Source: Devosia chinhatensis (GTDB lineage Bacteria; Pseudomonadota; Alphaproteobacteria; Rhizobiales; Devosiaceae). Taken from it: DNA of 64,000 nt. The DNA lies in assembly GCF_000969445.1 (NCBI RefSeq), contig NZ_JZEY01000054.1, positions 1,488,001-1,552,000 on the forward strand, in the 5' to 3' direction. The translations under genes and the position numbers were made by a program. Shown one piece after another: positions 17,824 through 27,661 of the stretch (its first letter is position 1; every line of letters begins with the position of its first letter). The notes under the pieces are model-generated. The model saw nothing but the letters and a program-made list of their open reading frames with translations. It was not told where the DNA came from and searched no databases.

Positions 17824-20366
17824 GCCGGCTTGCGAATTGGCTGCGGGTCGCCCTTATCGACCTGCGTGGAACGGCGCGGCGCTTCACCCTGCTGGTCGCC
17901 TGCCTTGCCCTGGGCGTCGCCGCCATCGGCACCGTCAGCGCCGTTCGCAGCAGCGTTGAAGCCGCCATCGCCCGCGATGCAAGGATGATCCTGGGCGGCG
18001 ATCTGGAATTGCGGTCCCAGGGCCGGGACATCGACCCCTCCATCCTGACCGCCCTGGCCGAGCGCGGCACGGTCAGTCGCGAGACCGAGATCAGCGCTCA
18101 GGCCAGTGCCAATGGCCGCTCGGCCTTCCTGTCCCTGCGTGCCGTCACCGATGCCTATCCGCTGGTGGGCGCCGTCACCCTTTCCGATCCGGCCGGCCCC
18201 GCCGACCTCGCCGCCCTTCTCGCCCCTGACGACGGGCGCTTCGGTATCGTGCTCGCCCAGCAGGCCAGCTTGCGGCTGGGCATATCGGTTGGCGATGTCC
18301 TACGCATCGGCAATGCCGATTTTATCCTGCGTGGCATCATCGACACCCTGCCCGATCAGGCTGCCGCCGGCTTCCAGGTCGGCGCCCCGGCCCTGGTTCT
18401 GCGCGAAGCCCTCGCCCCTGCCGGTCTGCGCGAAGAAGGCGTACTCAGCCAGTTCCGCTACAAGGTCCTGCTTGCCGATGGCGACATCGAGGCGGCCCGC
18501 GCCGCTCTCGAGACGCAATTCCCGGACGCCGATGTGCAGATCCGCTCGCCCGAGCAGGCAACCGCCACCATCGCCCGCTTCATCGGCGTGTTCGGCAATT
18601 TCATGCTGCTGGTCGCCCTGTCGTCCATGGTCGTGGGCGGCCTCGGCGCAGCCAACGCTGTATCCGCCTATATCGGCGAGCGGCAGGGCGCCATCGCCAC
18701 CATGCGGTCGCTGGGCGCCAAGGGACCGCGCATCCTGTTCCATTTTCTGGTGCAGATCGCGCTCCTGTCTCTGCTCGCGGTCGCCATTGGCCTCATCGTC
18801 GTGGCCATCGCGACGCTGGCCCTGCTGCCGCTGCTTTCAGGCCTCATCGACATCGACCTGCCTGCCCGGCTCGACGCCTCCTCGATGCTGGTGTCCGGGG
18901 CCATCGGCTTCGTGACGGCCATGCTGTTTTCTTGGGTACCTCTGCTCCAGGCCCGCTCCATACGCCCGGCCCTGCTCTTCCGCTCCGGCACCTCGGCCGC
19001 TCTTTCCGGCCTGCCCTGGCGTCGTGTCCTGGCGCCAGCCACTGCGTTGCCTCTGCTCGCCGGCTTTGCGGCCCTCTTCGGGCTGACGCTGCTCGTCGCC
19101 GACGACATGCGGCTGGTCGCGATCTACTTCGTCAGCGCTATTCTGGCTTTCGGCCTGCTGAGGGCTGCAGCCGCTACCTTGCGCTGGGCCCTCACGCTTA
19201 TGCCCACGCCCTCCAATCGGCTCCTCCGACAGGCCATCTCGGCCATCCTCCGGCCCGGCGCGCCAACCACCACGGTGCTCGTGTCCATGGGCATGGGTCT
19301 CTCGCTACTTCTCCTCATCGTCACGACTCAGTCCAACATCAACCGGCAGATCGCCACCGAGGTCTCGGCGGACATACCGGATTTCGTCATGCTTGATATG
19401 GACAGGACGCAGCGCGATGCTTTGGAGGCTTTTGCGGCCGCCCGGCCCGAAGTGGACAGCATCGCCACGATTCCGATGCTGCGCGGCACCGTCACCGAGG
19501 TAAAAGGCGCGCCGGCTCCCAGCAGCGACGCGGTGCCGCGCGACATCGCCGAAGTGTTCCGCGGCGACACCACTTTGACGTGGTCGGCAGCGCTTCCCGC
19601 AAATGCCGTCATCGACGAAGGCGAGTGGTGGCCGCAGGACTATTCCGGCCAGCCCCTCGTATCGCTGAGTGCCGATTTGCGCAACGCGCTCGATCTTACC
19701 CCCGGCGATACCGTCACAATTTCCATCTCGGGTCGGCCGCTGACGATGACAATCGCCAACTTCCGGCGCGTCGATCCCCGTAGCCCCGATTTCAATTTCA
19801 GGATCATCGCCTCTCCCGGGCTGATTGAAAGCGCGCCCCAAACCTATTTCGCTACCGTCAAAGCCAGCAAAGATCAGGCACCGCGCGTCGAAGCCGGACT
19901 TATCGCCGCGCTGCCGGATCTCCGCTTCGTGCCGGTGGGGGAAGCCCTGGCCCGCGTGCAGACCGTTTTCGATGCCCTCACCAACGCCATTGCGCTGGTC
20001 AGCGGCACTGCCGTTATTGCCGGTATTCTCGTTCTCTCCGGTGCCCTCAGCGTCGGCCGGCAACAACGCGAAGCCGATGCCGTGGTGATGAAGGTGCTCG
20101 GCGCGCGCCGTTCCTACGTCATCTCGGCCTTCCTGATTGAATATGCGCTGCTTGGCGCCATTGCCGCCCTAATCGCCGGCGGCCTTGCCCTCGCCGGCTC
20201 CTGGGCTGCCGCTACCTTCCTTCTCGATATCGGATTTTCGCCAGCCCCGCTCCAACTGGTGCTGCTGGCCATTGCCATAGTCGTCGTGACGACGGCGACC
20301 GGCGCGGCCACCACATGGTCTGCCATGTCGACACGCCCGGCCGACCGGCTCCGAGAAGAGGGCTGA
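17820..20366 (+). CDS. ybbP: FtsX-family ABC permease, YbbP-like
   Basis: An 848-residue membrane protein with two FtsX/MacB-type permease blocks. An N-terminal membrane helix (about 22-45) is followed by a large extracytoplasmic domain and three or more helices near residues 255-380. More helices occur near 400-460, then a second periplasmic domain and a final trio near 725-835. The start overlaps the ATPase stop by 4 bases (ATGA), so the two are coupled. It ends in TRPADRLREEG, typical of this family. Confidence 0.92.
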   Translation: MSRLANWLRVALIDLRGTARRFTLLVACLALGVAAIGTVSAVRSSVEAAIARDARMILGGDLELRSQGRDIDPSILTALAERGTVSRETEISAQASANGRSAFLSLRAVTDAYPLVGAVTLSDPAGPADLAALLAPDDGRFGIVLAQQASLRLGISVGDVLRIGNADFILRGIIDTLPDQAAAGFQVGAPALVLREALAPAGLREEGVLSQFRYKVLLADGDIEAARAALETQFPDADVQIRSPEQATATIARFIGVFGNFMLLVALSSMVVGGLGAANAVSAYIGERQGAIATMRSLGAKGPRILFHFLVQIALLSLLAVAIGLIVVAIATLALLPLLSGLIDIDLPARLDASSMLVSGAIGFVTAMLFSWVPLLQARSIRPALLFRSGTSAALSGLPWRRVLAPATALPLLAGFAALFGLTLLVADDMRLVAIYFVSAILAFGLLRAAAATLRWALTLMPTPSNRLLRQAISAILRPGAPTTTVLVSMGMGLSLLLLIVTTQSNINRQIATEVSADIPDFVMLDMDRTQRDALEAFAAARPEVDSIATIPMLRGTVTEVKGAPAPSSDAVPRDIAEVFRGDTTLTWSAALPANAVIDEGEWWPQDYSGQPLVSLSADLRNALDLTPGDTVTISISGRPLTMTIANFRRVDPRSPDFNFRIIASPGLIESAPQTYFATVKASKDQAPRVEAGLIAALPDLRFVPVGEALARVQTVFDALTNAIALVSGTAVIAGILVLSGALSVGRQQREADAVVMKVLGARRSYVISAFLIEYALLGAIAALIAGGLALAGSWAAATFLLDIGFSPAPLQLVLLAIAIVVVTTATGAATTWSAMSTRPADRLREEG

Positions 20367-20427
20367 CGCTCACATCGTGGTTCAGATGATCCAGCCAACC
20401 CGTTGACGCCAAATGACCTGCCCCATC

Positions 20428-21348
20428 TCAGCCCAGCACTCGAGCCTCGTTCAACTTTGCCTCATTGCTGGCCATTTCGGCATGCACCCACTCGGCAAAG
20501 GCGCTCACGATGGGCCTCCGGGCCCGGTCCTGCGGCTCGATAAGGTAATAACCGCGCCCTGTTTTCACCCGGGCCGAATGGACCCGCACCAGCGCATGGT
20601 CGATCAGCTGATCGGCAATCATGGCCTCCTCGGCGATGACGATGCCCAGCCCCTTCTCGGCGGCGGCATAGGACAGCGCAGAATTGAACAGGATCGTCCC
20701 GCGATCGAGGGTAAACGCGGGCACGCCGGCGCCACGACACCACAGGCTCCAATCATCCAGCCGCCGGATCGTGTGGATGATGCTGTCCGTCTGCCCGGCC
20801 AGGAAGCGCCCCAGATCGGTGCGCTGCACCACGGCGGGCGAAGCGACGGCAACGAGGTCGATGTCGAACAGCTTGGCACTGCGAAAGCCGCGCCACTGAA
20901 ATTCCTGACCGGTGGTGATCACCATGTCGCCGACGCTCTCGAAATTTCCTCCCGGCTCGACGGCAGTGATGGTGAGGCTGGCATGCGGCCAGAGATCGTG
21001 GAAACGCTGCAGCCTGGGCAGCAGCCAGTAGGCGGCGAAGGTCGGCGTGGTTTTGAGCACCAGCGCATCGGGGCGCGACAGTGCGCGTGCCGTTTCGAAG
21101 GCGCTCTCCATGCTGCGCAGGGCGTCGACGGTGAGTCCGAGGTAAAGCCGGCCCAGTTCCGTCAAGGCAACCTTGCGTGCCTCGCGGGTGAACAACGCTC
21201 CGCCGACCCGGTCCTCCAGCAGTCGGATTTGCTGGCTGATCGCGGCCTGCGTCAGGTTAAGTTCGCGCGCTGCCTTGGAAAAACTTTCAAGCCGCGCACT
21301 GGCTTCAAAGGAGCGGAGGCTGGCGAGCGAGGGCAGGAACTGAGGCAT
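20428..21348 (-). CDS. LysR-type regulator, GcvA-like
   Basis: A 306-residue LysR regulator. The winged helix-turn-helix (about residues 5-65) has the GcvA-type signature LPSLASLRSFEASARLESFSKAARELNLTQAAIS, with the effector domain from about 90. Its divergent partner operon encodes an ABC importer, MFS proteins and two cysteine hydrolases, which it most likely controls. The intergenic region holds several CTAAT/ATTAG sites, the core recognised by GcvA. The ligand is unknown but is probably a substrate or product of that operon. Confidence 0.9.
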   Translation of the reverse strand: MPQFLPSLASLRSFEASARLESFSKAARELNLTQAAISQQIRLLEDRVGGALFTREARKVALTELGRLYLGLTVDALRSMESAFETARALSRPDALVLKTTPTFAAYWLLPRLQRFHDLWPHASLTITAVEPGGNFESVGDMVITTGQEFQWRGFRSAKLFDIDLVAVASPAVVQRTDLGRFLAGQTDSIIHTIRRLDDWSLWCRGAGVPAFTLDRGTILFNSALSYAAAEKGLGIVIAEEAMIADQLIDHALVRVHSARVKTGRGYYLIEPQDRARRPIVSAFAEWVHAEMASNEAKLNEARVLG

Positions 21349-21350
21349 CT

Positions 21351-21448
21351 ATTAGTCCGCCTAATGGTTAAGCCTAATTAGTTTTGCTTGAAACCAACCT
21401 CAATGCCAATACTCTAGTCAATGTTTGAAGTTGCACATTAATTGTGCA
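21351..21448. promoter_or_regulatory. Operator region with CTAAT boxes and a TGCACA inverted repeat
   Basis: ATTAG (21351-21355), CTAAT (21361-21365), CTAAT (21374-21378) and ATTAG (21377-21381) form two inverted pairs directly upstream of the LysR gene. CTAAT is the reported core of E. coli GcvA sites. Further toward the operon, TGCACA-TTAAT-TGTGCA (21432-21448) is a perfect inverted repeat 26 bases before the first operon start. These are the best candidate sites for the divergent LysR protein or a second factor. Confidence 0.6.
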
Positions 21449-21474
21449 CATCGCATTTGACACAGGAGACGGGC

Positions 21475-22191
21475 ATGCACGGTTGGGAGCGTTTCTTTTC
21501 GGAGCGGGACAAGGAGCACGACAAGCATTGGGGCAAGAAGGAGCTGTTCGGCTTCGGCGAAAAGCCGGCCCTGGTGCTCATCGACATGTACTACAGCGTG
21601 GTTGGCCTGACCCGCGAACCGATCTTTGAATCGATGAAGACTTGGCCCGGCTCCATGGGCCTCGAAGGTTGGGCTGCCGTCGACAAGACCGCCGAATTGC
21701 TGGCCGTAGCCCGCGAAACCGGCGTGCCGGTCGTCCATATCAAGGGCCTCAACACCGGGATCAAGCCTTGGATTCACCGTAAGCGCGGTCCGTCGAGCCT
21801 GTCGGCCGAAATGCGCCTCAAGGGCGAGCAGATTTGCGACGAGGTGGCGCCGATTGCCGGCGAAGTCGTGATCGAAAAGACCGCGCCGAGCGCATTCCAG
21901 GGCACCCCGCTCAGCTTCCATCTGACCTCGATGGGCATCGATACCGTCATCATGTGCGGCGAGAGCACCAGCGGCTGCGTCCGCGCCAGCGCCGTCGACG
22001 CCGCGACCAATCGCTACCGCGTCGGCGTGATCTCGGACTGCGTCTATGACCGTACCGAGGCGTCCCACTTCATGAACCTCTACGACATGCATCAGAAATA
22101 TGCCGACGTCGTGGATGCGGAAGCGGCCAAGGCTTACTTCCGCAAGCTGGGCGGCGCTGTCGAGCCCGCAATCACTCGCATGGCCAGCTGA
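21475..22191 (+). CDS. Cysteine hydrolase, isochorismatase-like family (hydrolase 1)
   Basis: A 238-residue amidohydrolase of the isochorismatase/N-carbamoylsarcosine amidase family. The catalytic triad is visible: Asp37 in LVLIDMYY, Lys135 in VVIEKTAPSAF, and nucleophile Cys168 in GESTSGCVRAS. The C-terminal DRTEASHFMNLYDMHQKYADV is shared with the second hydrolase at the end of the operon, so the two are paralogues. AGGAG precedes ATG 21475. Substrate unknown; small amides or N-carbamoyl compounds are the family's usual targets. Confidence 0.88.
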   Translation: MHGWERFFSERDKEHDKHWGKKELFGFGEKPALVLIDMYYSVVGLTREPIFESMKTWPGSMGLEGWAAVDKTAELLAVARETGVPVVHIKGLNTGIKPWIHRKRGPSSLSAEMRLKGEQICDEVAPIAGEVVIEKTAPSAFQGTPLSFHLTSMGIDTVIMCGESTSGCVRASAVDAATNRYRVGVISDCVYDRTEASHFMNLYDMHQKYADVVDAEAAKAYFRKLGGAVEPAITRMAS

Positions 22192-22259
22192 ACGGCATTG
22201 TGCCGCTCCCTTCGCAGGGGGCGGCCGTCGCGTGCAAAGACCTCCCAGGGGACATCAGA

Positions 22260-23801
22260 ATGACTGGCAAATTTCACAAACTGCTCGGAATGGGCATGAC
22301 GGCCCTCGTGGCGCTGTCCATGAGCACGGCGATCGCGCCCTCGGCCATGGCGCAGGAAAAGACGCTGACCATCCGGTTCTACGACGATCCGGCCGGGTTC
22401 GATCCCGCCAACATCTTCCGCATCGAGAACGAGAACATCGCCTTCAACATCTTCTCCGGGCTGACGACCTATGACGGGGAAACCGGCGAGATCGTTCCCG
22501 ACCTCGCGACCTCCTGGGAAACCACCGACAACAAGACCTGGACCTTTAAGCTGCGCGAAGGCGTGCAGTTCCAGAAGGGCTATGGCGAGATGACCGCTGC
22601 CGACGTCATCTACAGCTTCAACCGCATCAAGGACCCGCAAACCGCTTCGCCCTACGCTGCCGAGCTCGAAGGCATCGTCAGCATGGAGGCGCCCGACCCC
22701 TACACTCTGATCATCGAGCTCGACGCGCCGAACGGGAATTTCCTGCATACGGTGGCCAATTATCACCAGGGCCAGATCGTCAGCCAGAAAGCCATTGAGG
22801 AAGCCGCCGATCAGGTGCGCTGGCAGCCCGTGGGCACGGGCCCCTATTACCTCGACAGCATCGATGTCAGCTCCCGGATCGTGCTCAAGCGGCACGAGGA
22901 TTATTACAAGGGTCCCGCCCCGATCGAGACGCTGGTCTTCAACATCATCAAGGACGAGGCCACCGCCACCATCGCCCTGCGCAATGGCGAAGTCGACCTG
23001 ATGATGCGCGCCAATCAGGAAGAAAACCTGGCGACGCTCGAAGCTGCAGGCTTCACCATGAATTCGGTGATGGATTATGCCGTGGCGCTGATGGTGCTCA
23101 ACACCGAGTTCGAGCCCTTTGCCGATCCGCGGGTCCGCCAAGCCGTCGCTCACGCCGTCGATTTCGAAGCGATCAGCCAGGCTATCGCGCCCAGCCTGCA
23201 GCAGGCCTACCATTCCATGCTGATGCCCTGGATGGCCGTCTATACCGATGACATCCCCAAATACACCTACGACCCAGAGCGCGCCCAGGCCTTGCTGGAG
23301 GAAGCCGGCTACCCCGATGGCTTTACCTTCAAGAACCTATCGACCTCCGCACAGGGCGTGACCGAGGTCCAGCAGTTCCAGATCGACTACCTCAGCCAGG
23401 TAGGGATCAATATGGAAATGGAACTGGTCGACACCCCGACCTTCAACCAGCGGCGCAATGCGGGCGAGTTCGACACCGCGACCCGTCTCCTGCCGGCGGT
23501 TAATCCGGACATGATCCTGTTCAGCTTCCTGCACCCGGACAATCTCGTTCCCAATGGCCTCAACGGCGCCCGCTACGACAATCCCGAGGTGACGAGCCTG
23601 CTTGAGGCGGCACGCGCCGAACCTGACGCCGACACGGCCCTCGATCTCTACACCCAGGTCCAGCAGATCGTCGCCGGGGACCTGCCCTACATCCCGATGT
23701 ACGCCAACAACGTCTATTGGCCGGGCAAGCCGGAAGTCACGGGCGTGCATATCAACTACCTCGCCCAGGTCGACTTCTGGTCCGTCGACATCACCGAATA
23801 G
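22260..23801 (+). CDS. Oligopeptide-type ABC transporter substrate-binding protein
   Basis: A 513-residue family 5 (DppA/OppA-like) periplasmic binding protein. A signal peptide ending SAMAQ (about residue 31) precedes the mature protein. Family hallmarks are PDLATSWE, TFKLREGVQFQKG, VGTGPYYL and the closing PYIPMYANN. ATG 22260 follows AGGGGA. It lies 68 bases after hydrolase 1 and 12 bases before the first permease gene. Such proteins bind peptides, opines, glycosides or other small molecules; the ligand is not deducible. Confidence 0.93.
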   Translation: MTGKFHKLLGMGMTALVALSMSTAIAPSAMAQEKTLTIRFYDDPAGFDPANIFRIENENIAFNIFSGLTTYDGETGEIVPDLATSWETTDNKTWTFKLREGVQFQKGYGEMTAADVIYSFNRIKDPQTASPYAAELEGIVSMEAPDPYTLIIELDAPNGNFLHTVANYHQGQIVSQKAIEEAADQVRWQPVGTGPYYLDSIDVSSRIVLKRHEDYYKGPAPIETLVFNIIKDEATATIALRNGEVDLMMRANQEENLATLEAAGFTMNSVMDYAVALMVLNTEFEPFADPRVRQAVAHAVDFEAISQAIAPSLQQAYHSMLMPWMAVYTDDIPKYTYDPERAQALLEEAGYPDGFTFKNLSTSAQGVTEVQQFQIDYLSQVGINMEMELVDTPTFNQRRNAGEFDTATRLLPAVNPDMILFSFLHPDNLVPNGLNGARYDNPEVTSLLEAARAEPDADTALDLYTQVQQIVAGDLPYIPMYANNVYWPGKPEVTGVHINYLAQVDFWSVDITE

Positions 23802-23813
23802 GGAGCGCTGGTC

Positions 23814-24761
23814 ATGGTCGAATATGCCGCAAAGAAAGCCCTCCAGATGTTCGTGACCGTTCTGGGCGTGGTGACGCTGGTCTTCTTCACGCTGCGGCTG
23901 ATCCCCGGCGATGCGGCCTCGGCCATGGCTGGCGACACCCTCTCGGGCGAAGCGCTGGAACGGCTCCGCGCACAGCTGGGGCTCGATGAGCCCCTGCCCC
24001 TGCAATATCTGGGTTATCTGCAAAGTCTCGCCCTGGGTGACCTGGGCGAGACCATCACAACCCGCATTCCCATAGCGGACCTCCTCTTTCGCGCCCTGCC
24101 GATCACGCTGTCCATCGCACTGGCGACGATCGTCGTGGCCGTCCTGCTGTCCATTCCGCTGGGCACGCTGGCCGCGTTCATGGTGCACAAGGGACGGCGC
24201 TGGCTCGACAACGCGCTGACCGGTGCAGCCATGCTCATCGACCTCATGCCTCCATTCTGGACGGCATTGGTCCTGCTCCTCATCTTCTCGCTCGGCCTGG
24301 GCTGGTTCCCGGCATCGGGACAATTGAATTGGAACGACCCCGGCAGCGTCGCCCTGCGCCTCGCGCTTCCGGTCATCGTGCTGTCGCTGTCTCAGGTTGC
24401 CACCCTGGCGCGCATCACCCGCACGGCTGTCCTCGATGTGCTGAACGAGGACTATGTCCGCACCGCGCGCTCCCTTGGCTGGTCGGAACTGCGTGTGCTG
24501 TTTCGCCATGCGCTCAAGAACGCCGCGCTGCCCATCGCCACGGTGGTCGGCCTCAGCTTCGGCAACCTGCTGGGCGGCACGGTGATCGTCGAGTTCATCT
24601 TCACCATTCCCGGCGTCGGCAACCTGCTGATCACCGGCATCAACAGCCGCGACTACCAATTGGTGCAGACCCTGATCGTCGTCTACGCGCTGATCTTCGT
24701 GCTCATCAACTTCTCGACGGACCTGATCTACCGGGCCCTCGATCCCCGCGTGAAATTCTGA
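23814..24761 (+). CDS. ABC transporter permease, DppB-like
   Basis: A 315-residue inner-membrane permease of the oligopeptide/nickel type with about six helices. It has the short N-terminal segment VVTLVFFTLRLIPGD typical of DppB, and the EAA loop DYVRTARSLGWSELRVLFRHALKNA that contacts the ATPase. It forms the channel with the DppC-like protein encoded 12 bases downstream. Confidence 0.94.
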   Translation: MVEYAAKKALQMFVTVLGVVTLVFFTLRLIPGDAASAMAGDTLSGEALERLRAQLGLDEPLPLQYLGYLQSLALGDLGETITTRIPIADLLFRALPITLSIALATIVVAVLLSIPLGTLAAFMVHKGRRWLDNALTGAAMLIDLMPPFWTALVLLLIFSLGLGWFPASGQLNWNDPGSVALRLALPVIVLSLSQVATLARITRTAVLDVLNEDYVRTARSLGWSELRVLFRHALKNAALPIATVVGLSFGNLLGGTVIVEFIFTIPGVGNLLITGINSRDYQLVQTLIVVYALIFVLINFSTDLIYRALDPRVKF

Positions 24762-24773
24762 GGCACGAGCGAC

Positions 24774-25664
24774 ATGGCTGATCTTTCGCTTTCCCCCGTC
24801 TCCGTGCCCCGCACGGCCATTGCAACCACTCTGGGCAATATCTTCACCACAGGCGCCCTGTCCCATTCCAAGGTTCGCGTCGCGCTGCTGCTGTTGGTCC
24901 CGATCCTGCTGCTGACCGCCTTTGCCCCATTGCTCCCCATCCAGCGGCCGCTCGAGACCAATCTGCGCGCCATGATGCAGTTTCCCTCGCTCGAGCATCC
25001 CTTCGGCACCGACAAGATGGGTCGGGATATCCTCAGCCGCACACTGGCCGGCGTGCAGATTTCCTTGCTCGTCGGGGCGTCCGTGGCGGGCATCGCCCTG
25101 GTCTGCGGCATGGTGTTCGGCACCTTGGCAGGCTTTTATGGCGGCAAGGTCGACCGGGTCATCATGACCATTGTCGATATCTTCCTGGCCTTTCCCTCCC
25201 TGCTGCTGGCCATTGGCCTGGTCTCGGTGATGGGCACAGGCATTGTTCCGGTCATCCTCGCCATTTCGCTCTCGGATGTCCCCAGGTTCATTCGCCTGCA
25301 ACGTTCCCAGGTTCTCAGCCTGCGCAGCCGCGCCTTCATCGATGCGGCCCGTACGGTCGACGCCTCTCAATACTGGCTGATGAGCCGTCACATCATGCCC
25401 AACACCATCGCCCCCATGCTTGTGGCAGCCAGCATCGCCGCTGCTAACGCAATCCTGATCGAGGCCAGCCTCAGCTTCCTCGGCCTCGGCATCATGCCGC
25501 CGGCCCCATCGCTGGGCAATATCGTGCGCGACGGTCAGACCTATCTCGAACAGGCCTGGTGGATTTCCACCCTGCCGGGCGTGGTGATCCTCATCATCAC
25601 CATCGGACTTCACTTCCTGTCGGACGGGGTGCGCGAGCTGCTCGATCCGCGGGCACGCCGCTAA
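24774..25664 (+). CDS. ABC transporter permease, DppC-like
   Basis: A 296-residue permease. The characteristic HPFGTDKMGRDILSR motif occurs near residue 79, and the EAA loop is FIDAARTVDASQYWLMSRHIMPN. The C-terminus GVRELLDPRARR is typical of DppC/OppC. It pairs with the preceding DppB-like subunit. Confidence 0.94.
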   Translation: MADLSLSPVSVPRTAIATTLGNIFTTGALSHSKVRVALLLLVPILLLTAFAPLLPIQRPLETNLRAMMQFPSLEHPFGTDKMGRDILSRTLAGVQISLLVGASVAGIALVCGMVFGTLAGFYGGKVDRVIMTIVDIFLAFPSLLLAIGLVSVMGTGIVPVILAISLSDVPRFIRLQRSQVLSLRSRAFIDAARTVDASQYWLMSRHIMPNTIAPMLVAASIAAANAILIEASLSFLGLGIMPPAPSLGNIVRDGQTYLEQAWWISTLPGVVILIITIGLHFLSDGVRELLDPRARR

Positions 25665-25681
25665 CGCTCGGGAGAACGACA

Positions 25682-27661
25682 ATGAACTATCAGGCTCGTC
25701 TCGCCAACACGACCGCCATCACGGCCCAGACCCTGCTCGAAGTGCGCAATTTGCGCACCCAGTTCCAGACCCGGGCGGGCAATGTCACTGCGGTGGATGG
25801 CGTTTCCTTCACCATCGAGCGCGGCGAACGTGTGGCCGTCGTAGGCGAAAGCGGCTCCGGCAAGAGTGCCATGGCCATGTCCATCCTGCGCCTCCTCGCC
25901 CATCCCGGGCGGGTGGTCGGCGGCGAGGTCATTCTGGAAGGCCGCGACATCAACCAGCTCAACGAGCGCCAGCTCAATGCCATTCGCGGCAGGCTGGTGG
26001 GCACGGTCTTTCAGGATCCGATGTCGTCCCTCGATCCGGTGATGCGCGTCAGCAAGCAGATGGTCGAGCCGATCATGCGCAATCTCGGCCTTCGCAAGGA
26101 CGAGGCGCGGGCCGAAGCCATCAAATGGCTGGGCAAGGTCGGCATTCCCGCCCCTGAACGGCGGATCGACGCCTTTCCTTTCGAGATGAGCGGCGGGATG
26201 CGTCAGCGCGTGATGATCGCCATGGCCCTGTCCTCGCAGCCCAAGCTGGTCATTGCCGACGAACCGACCACGGCACTCGATGTCACCATCCAGGCGCAGA
26301 TCGTCGAGGTCCTCAAGAACCTCACGGCAGAAGCCGGCGCAGCCATGCTGTTCATTACCCACGATCTGGGCCTCGTGGCGCGCTTTGCCCACAAGGTGGC
26401 GGTCATGTATGCTGGCCGCATCGTGGAATTCGGCCGGGTCGAGGATATCTTCGCCAATCCCTGCCACCCCTATACGCAGAGTTTGCTCGGCACGATCCCC
26501 AATGTCGGCCTCGGCCGTGAGAAACGCCTGCCGCAGATCCCCGGCCTGCCGCCCGATATGCGCCTGCCCATTGTCGGCTGTGCCTTCAAGGATCGCTGCG
26601 CTGCCGTGCACGACCGCTGCCTCACCGAGGCGCCTGTGCTCAGCGATCGCGGCCTCGAACACGATGCCGCCTGCTGGCGCCCCAAGGGCATGGCCGGCAT
26701 CGAGGGGCTCGGCGCAGATCTCCCCGACCGCATTTGCCCGCCGCTCTCCGATGGTGAGCCCGTCGTGGTCGAACTCAACCAGCTCCGCAAGCAGTTCAAC
26801 ACCTCACGGAAAATGGTGGTCAATGCCGTCAACGGCGTCAACCTGCGCGTTCACCGCGGCGAAACGCTGGGCATTGTGGGTGAAAGCGGTTGCGGCAAGA
26901 GCACGGTCGCACGCCTCCTGCTCGGCCTCGAAAAGCCGACATCGGGCGATATCTTCATCTCTGGCCTCGCGCAGATGGTCTTTCAGGACCCGGCCTCGTC
27001 CTTCAACCCAAAGATGACCATCGGCGACATCGTGGAAGAGCCGCTGGTGGTCAAGGCTCAGGGCAGCAGGGCGGAGCGCGCCGAGAAAGTACGCCAGCTC
27101 ATCGCCCAGGTGGGGCTCGACCCCAGCCATGCCGACCGCTATCCGCATCAGATGAGCGGCGGCCAGCGGCAGCGCGTGGCCGTGGCGCGAGCGCTGGCCC
27201 TCAATCCCTCCGTGGTCGTCGCCGACGAGCCCACTTCCGCGCTTGACGTGTCGGTGCGAGCCCAGATCATCAACCTTCTCGTCGATCTCAAGCAGGACCT
27301 CGGCGTCAGCTTCGTCTTCATCTCCCATGACCTTTTGACGGTCCGCTACATCTCCGATCGGATCGCCGTCATGTATCTGGGCGAGGTCGTCGAATATGGC
27401 CCGGCCGAGGAAGTCTTTTCCAACCCGCGCCATCCCTACACGCGTGCCTTGATCGACGCCGTGCCCGTGCCCGATCCGGCCCTCGAGGCGCGCCGCGTCA
27501 ACGTGCCTTTGCAGGGTGAATTGCCCAGCCCGCTCGATTTGCCGTTCGGCTGCGGCTTCGCCTCGCGCTGCCCTCTGGCCACCGACCTGTGCCGAACCGA
27601 CAAGCCGGCGCTTCCCACTCATGACCGCGCCAGACAGGTGGCCTGCCATTATGTCGACTGA
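25682..27661 (+). CDS. Fused double-domain oligopeptide ABC ATPase (DppD-DppF type)
   Basis: A 659-residue protein with two complete ATPase halves, replacing separate DppD and DppF subunits. First half: Walker [10 protein letters not shown] (about 55-63), [11 protein letters not shown] signature, Walker [12 protein letters not shown] and a C-terminal oligopeptide domain with cysteines. Second half: Walker [10 protein letters not shown] near 400, [15 protein letters not shown] and [11 protein letters not shown]. In the second half the stretch between Walker A and the Q-loop is about 16 residues shorter than in OppF-type proteins: SGDIFISG runs directly into [12 protein letters not shown] 25682 follows GGGAGA. 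Confidence 0.93.
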   Translation: MNYQARLANTTAITAQTLLEVRNLRTQFQTRAGNVTAVDGVSFTIERGERVAVVGESGSGKSAMAMSILRLLAHPGRVVGGEVILEGRDINQLNERQLNAIRGRLVGTVFQDPMSSLDPVMRVSKQMVEPIMRNLGLRKDEARAEAIKWLGKVGIPAPERRIDAFPFEMSGGMRQRVMIAMALSSQPKLVIADEPTTALDVTIQAQIVEVLKNLTAEAGAAMLFITHDLGLVARFAHKVAVMYAGRIVEFGRVEDIFANPCHPYTQSLLGTIPNVGLGREKRLPQIPGLPPDMRLPIVGCAFKDRCAAVHDRCLTEAPVLSDRGLEHDAACWRPKGMAGIEGLGADLPDRICPPLSDGEPVVVELNQLRKQFNTSRKMVVNAVNGVNLRVHRGETLGIVGESGCGKSTVARLLLGLEKPTSGDIFISGLAQMVFQDPASSFNPKMTIGDIVEEPLVVKAQGSRAERAEKVRQLIAQVGLDPSHADRYPHQMSGGQRQRVAVARALALNPSVVVADEPTSALDVSVRAQIINLLVDLKQDLGVSFVFISHDLLTVRYISDRIAVMYLGEVVEYGPAEEVFSNPRHPYTRALIDAVPVPDPALEARRVNVPLQGELPSPLDLPFGCGFASRCPLATDLCRTDKPALPTHDRARQVACHYVD

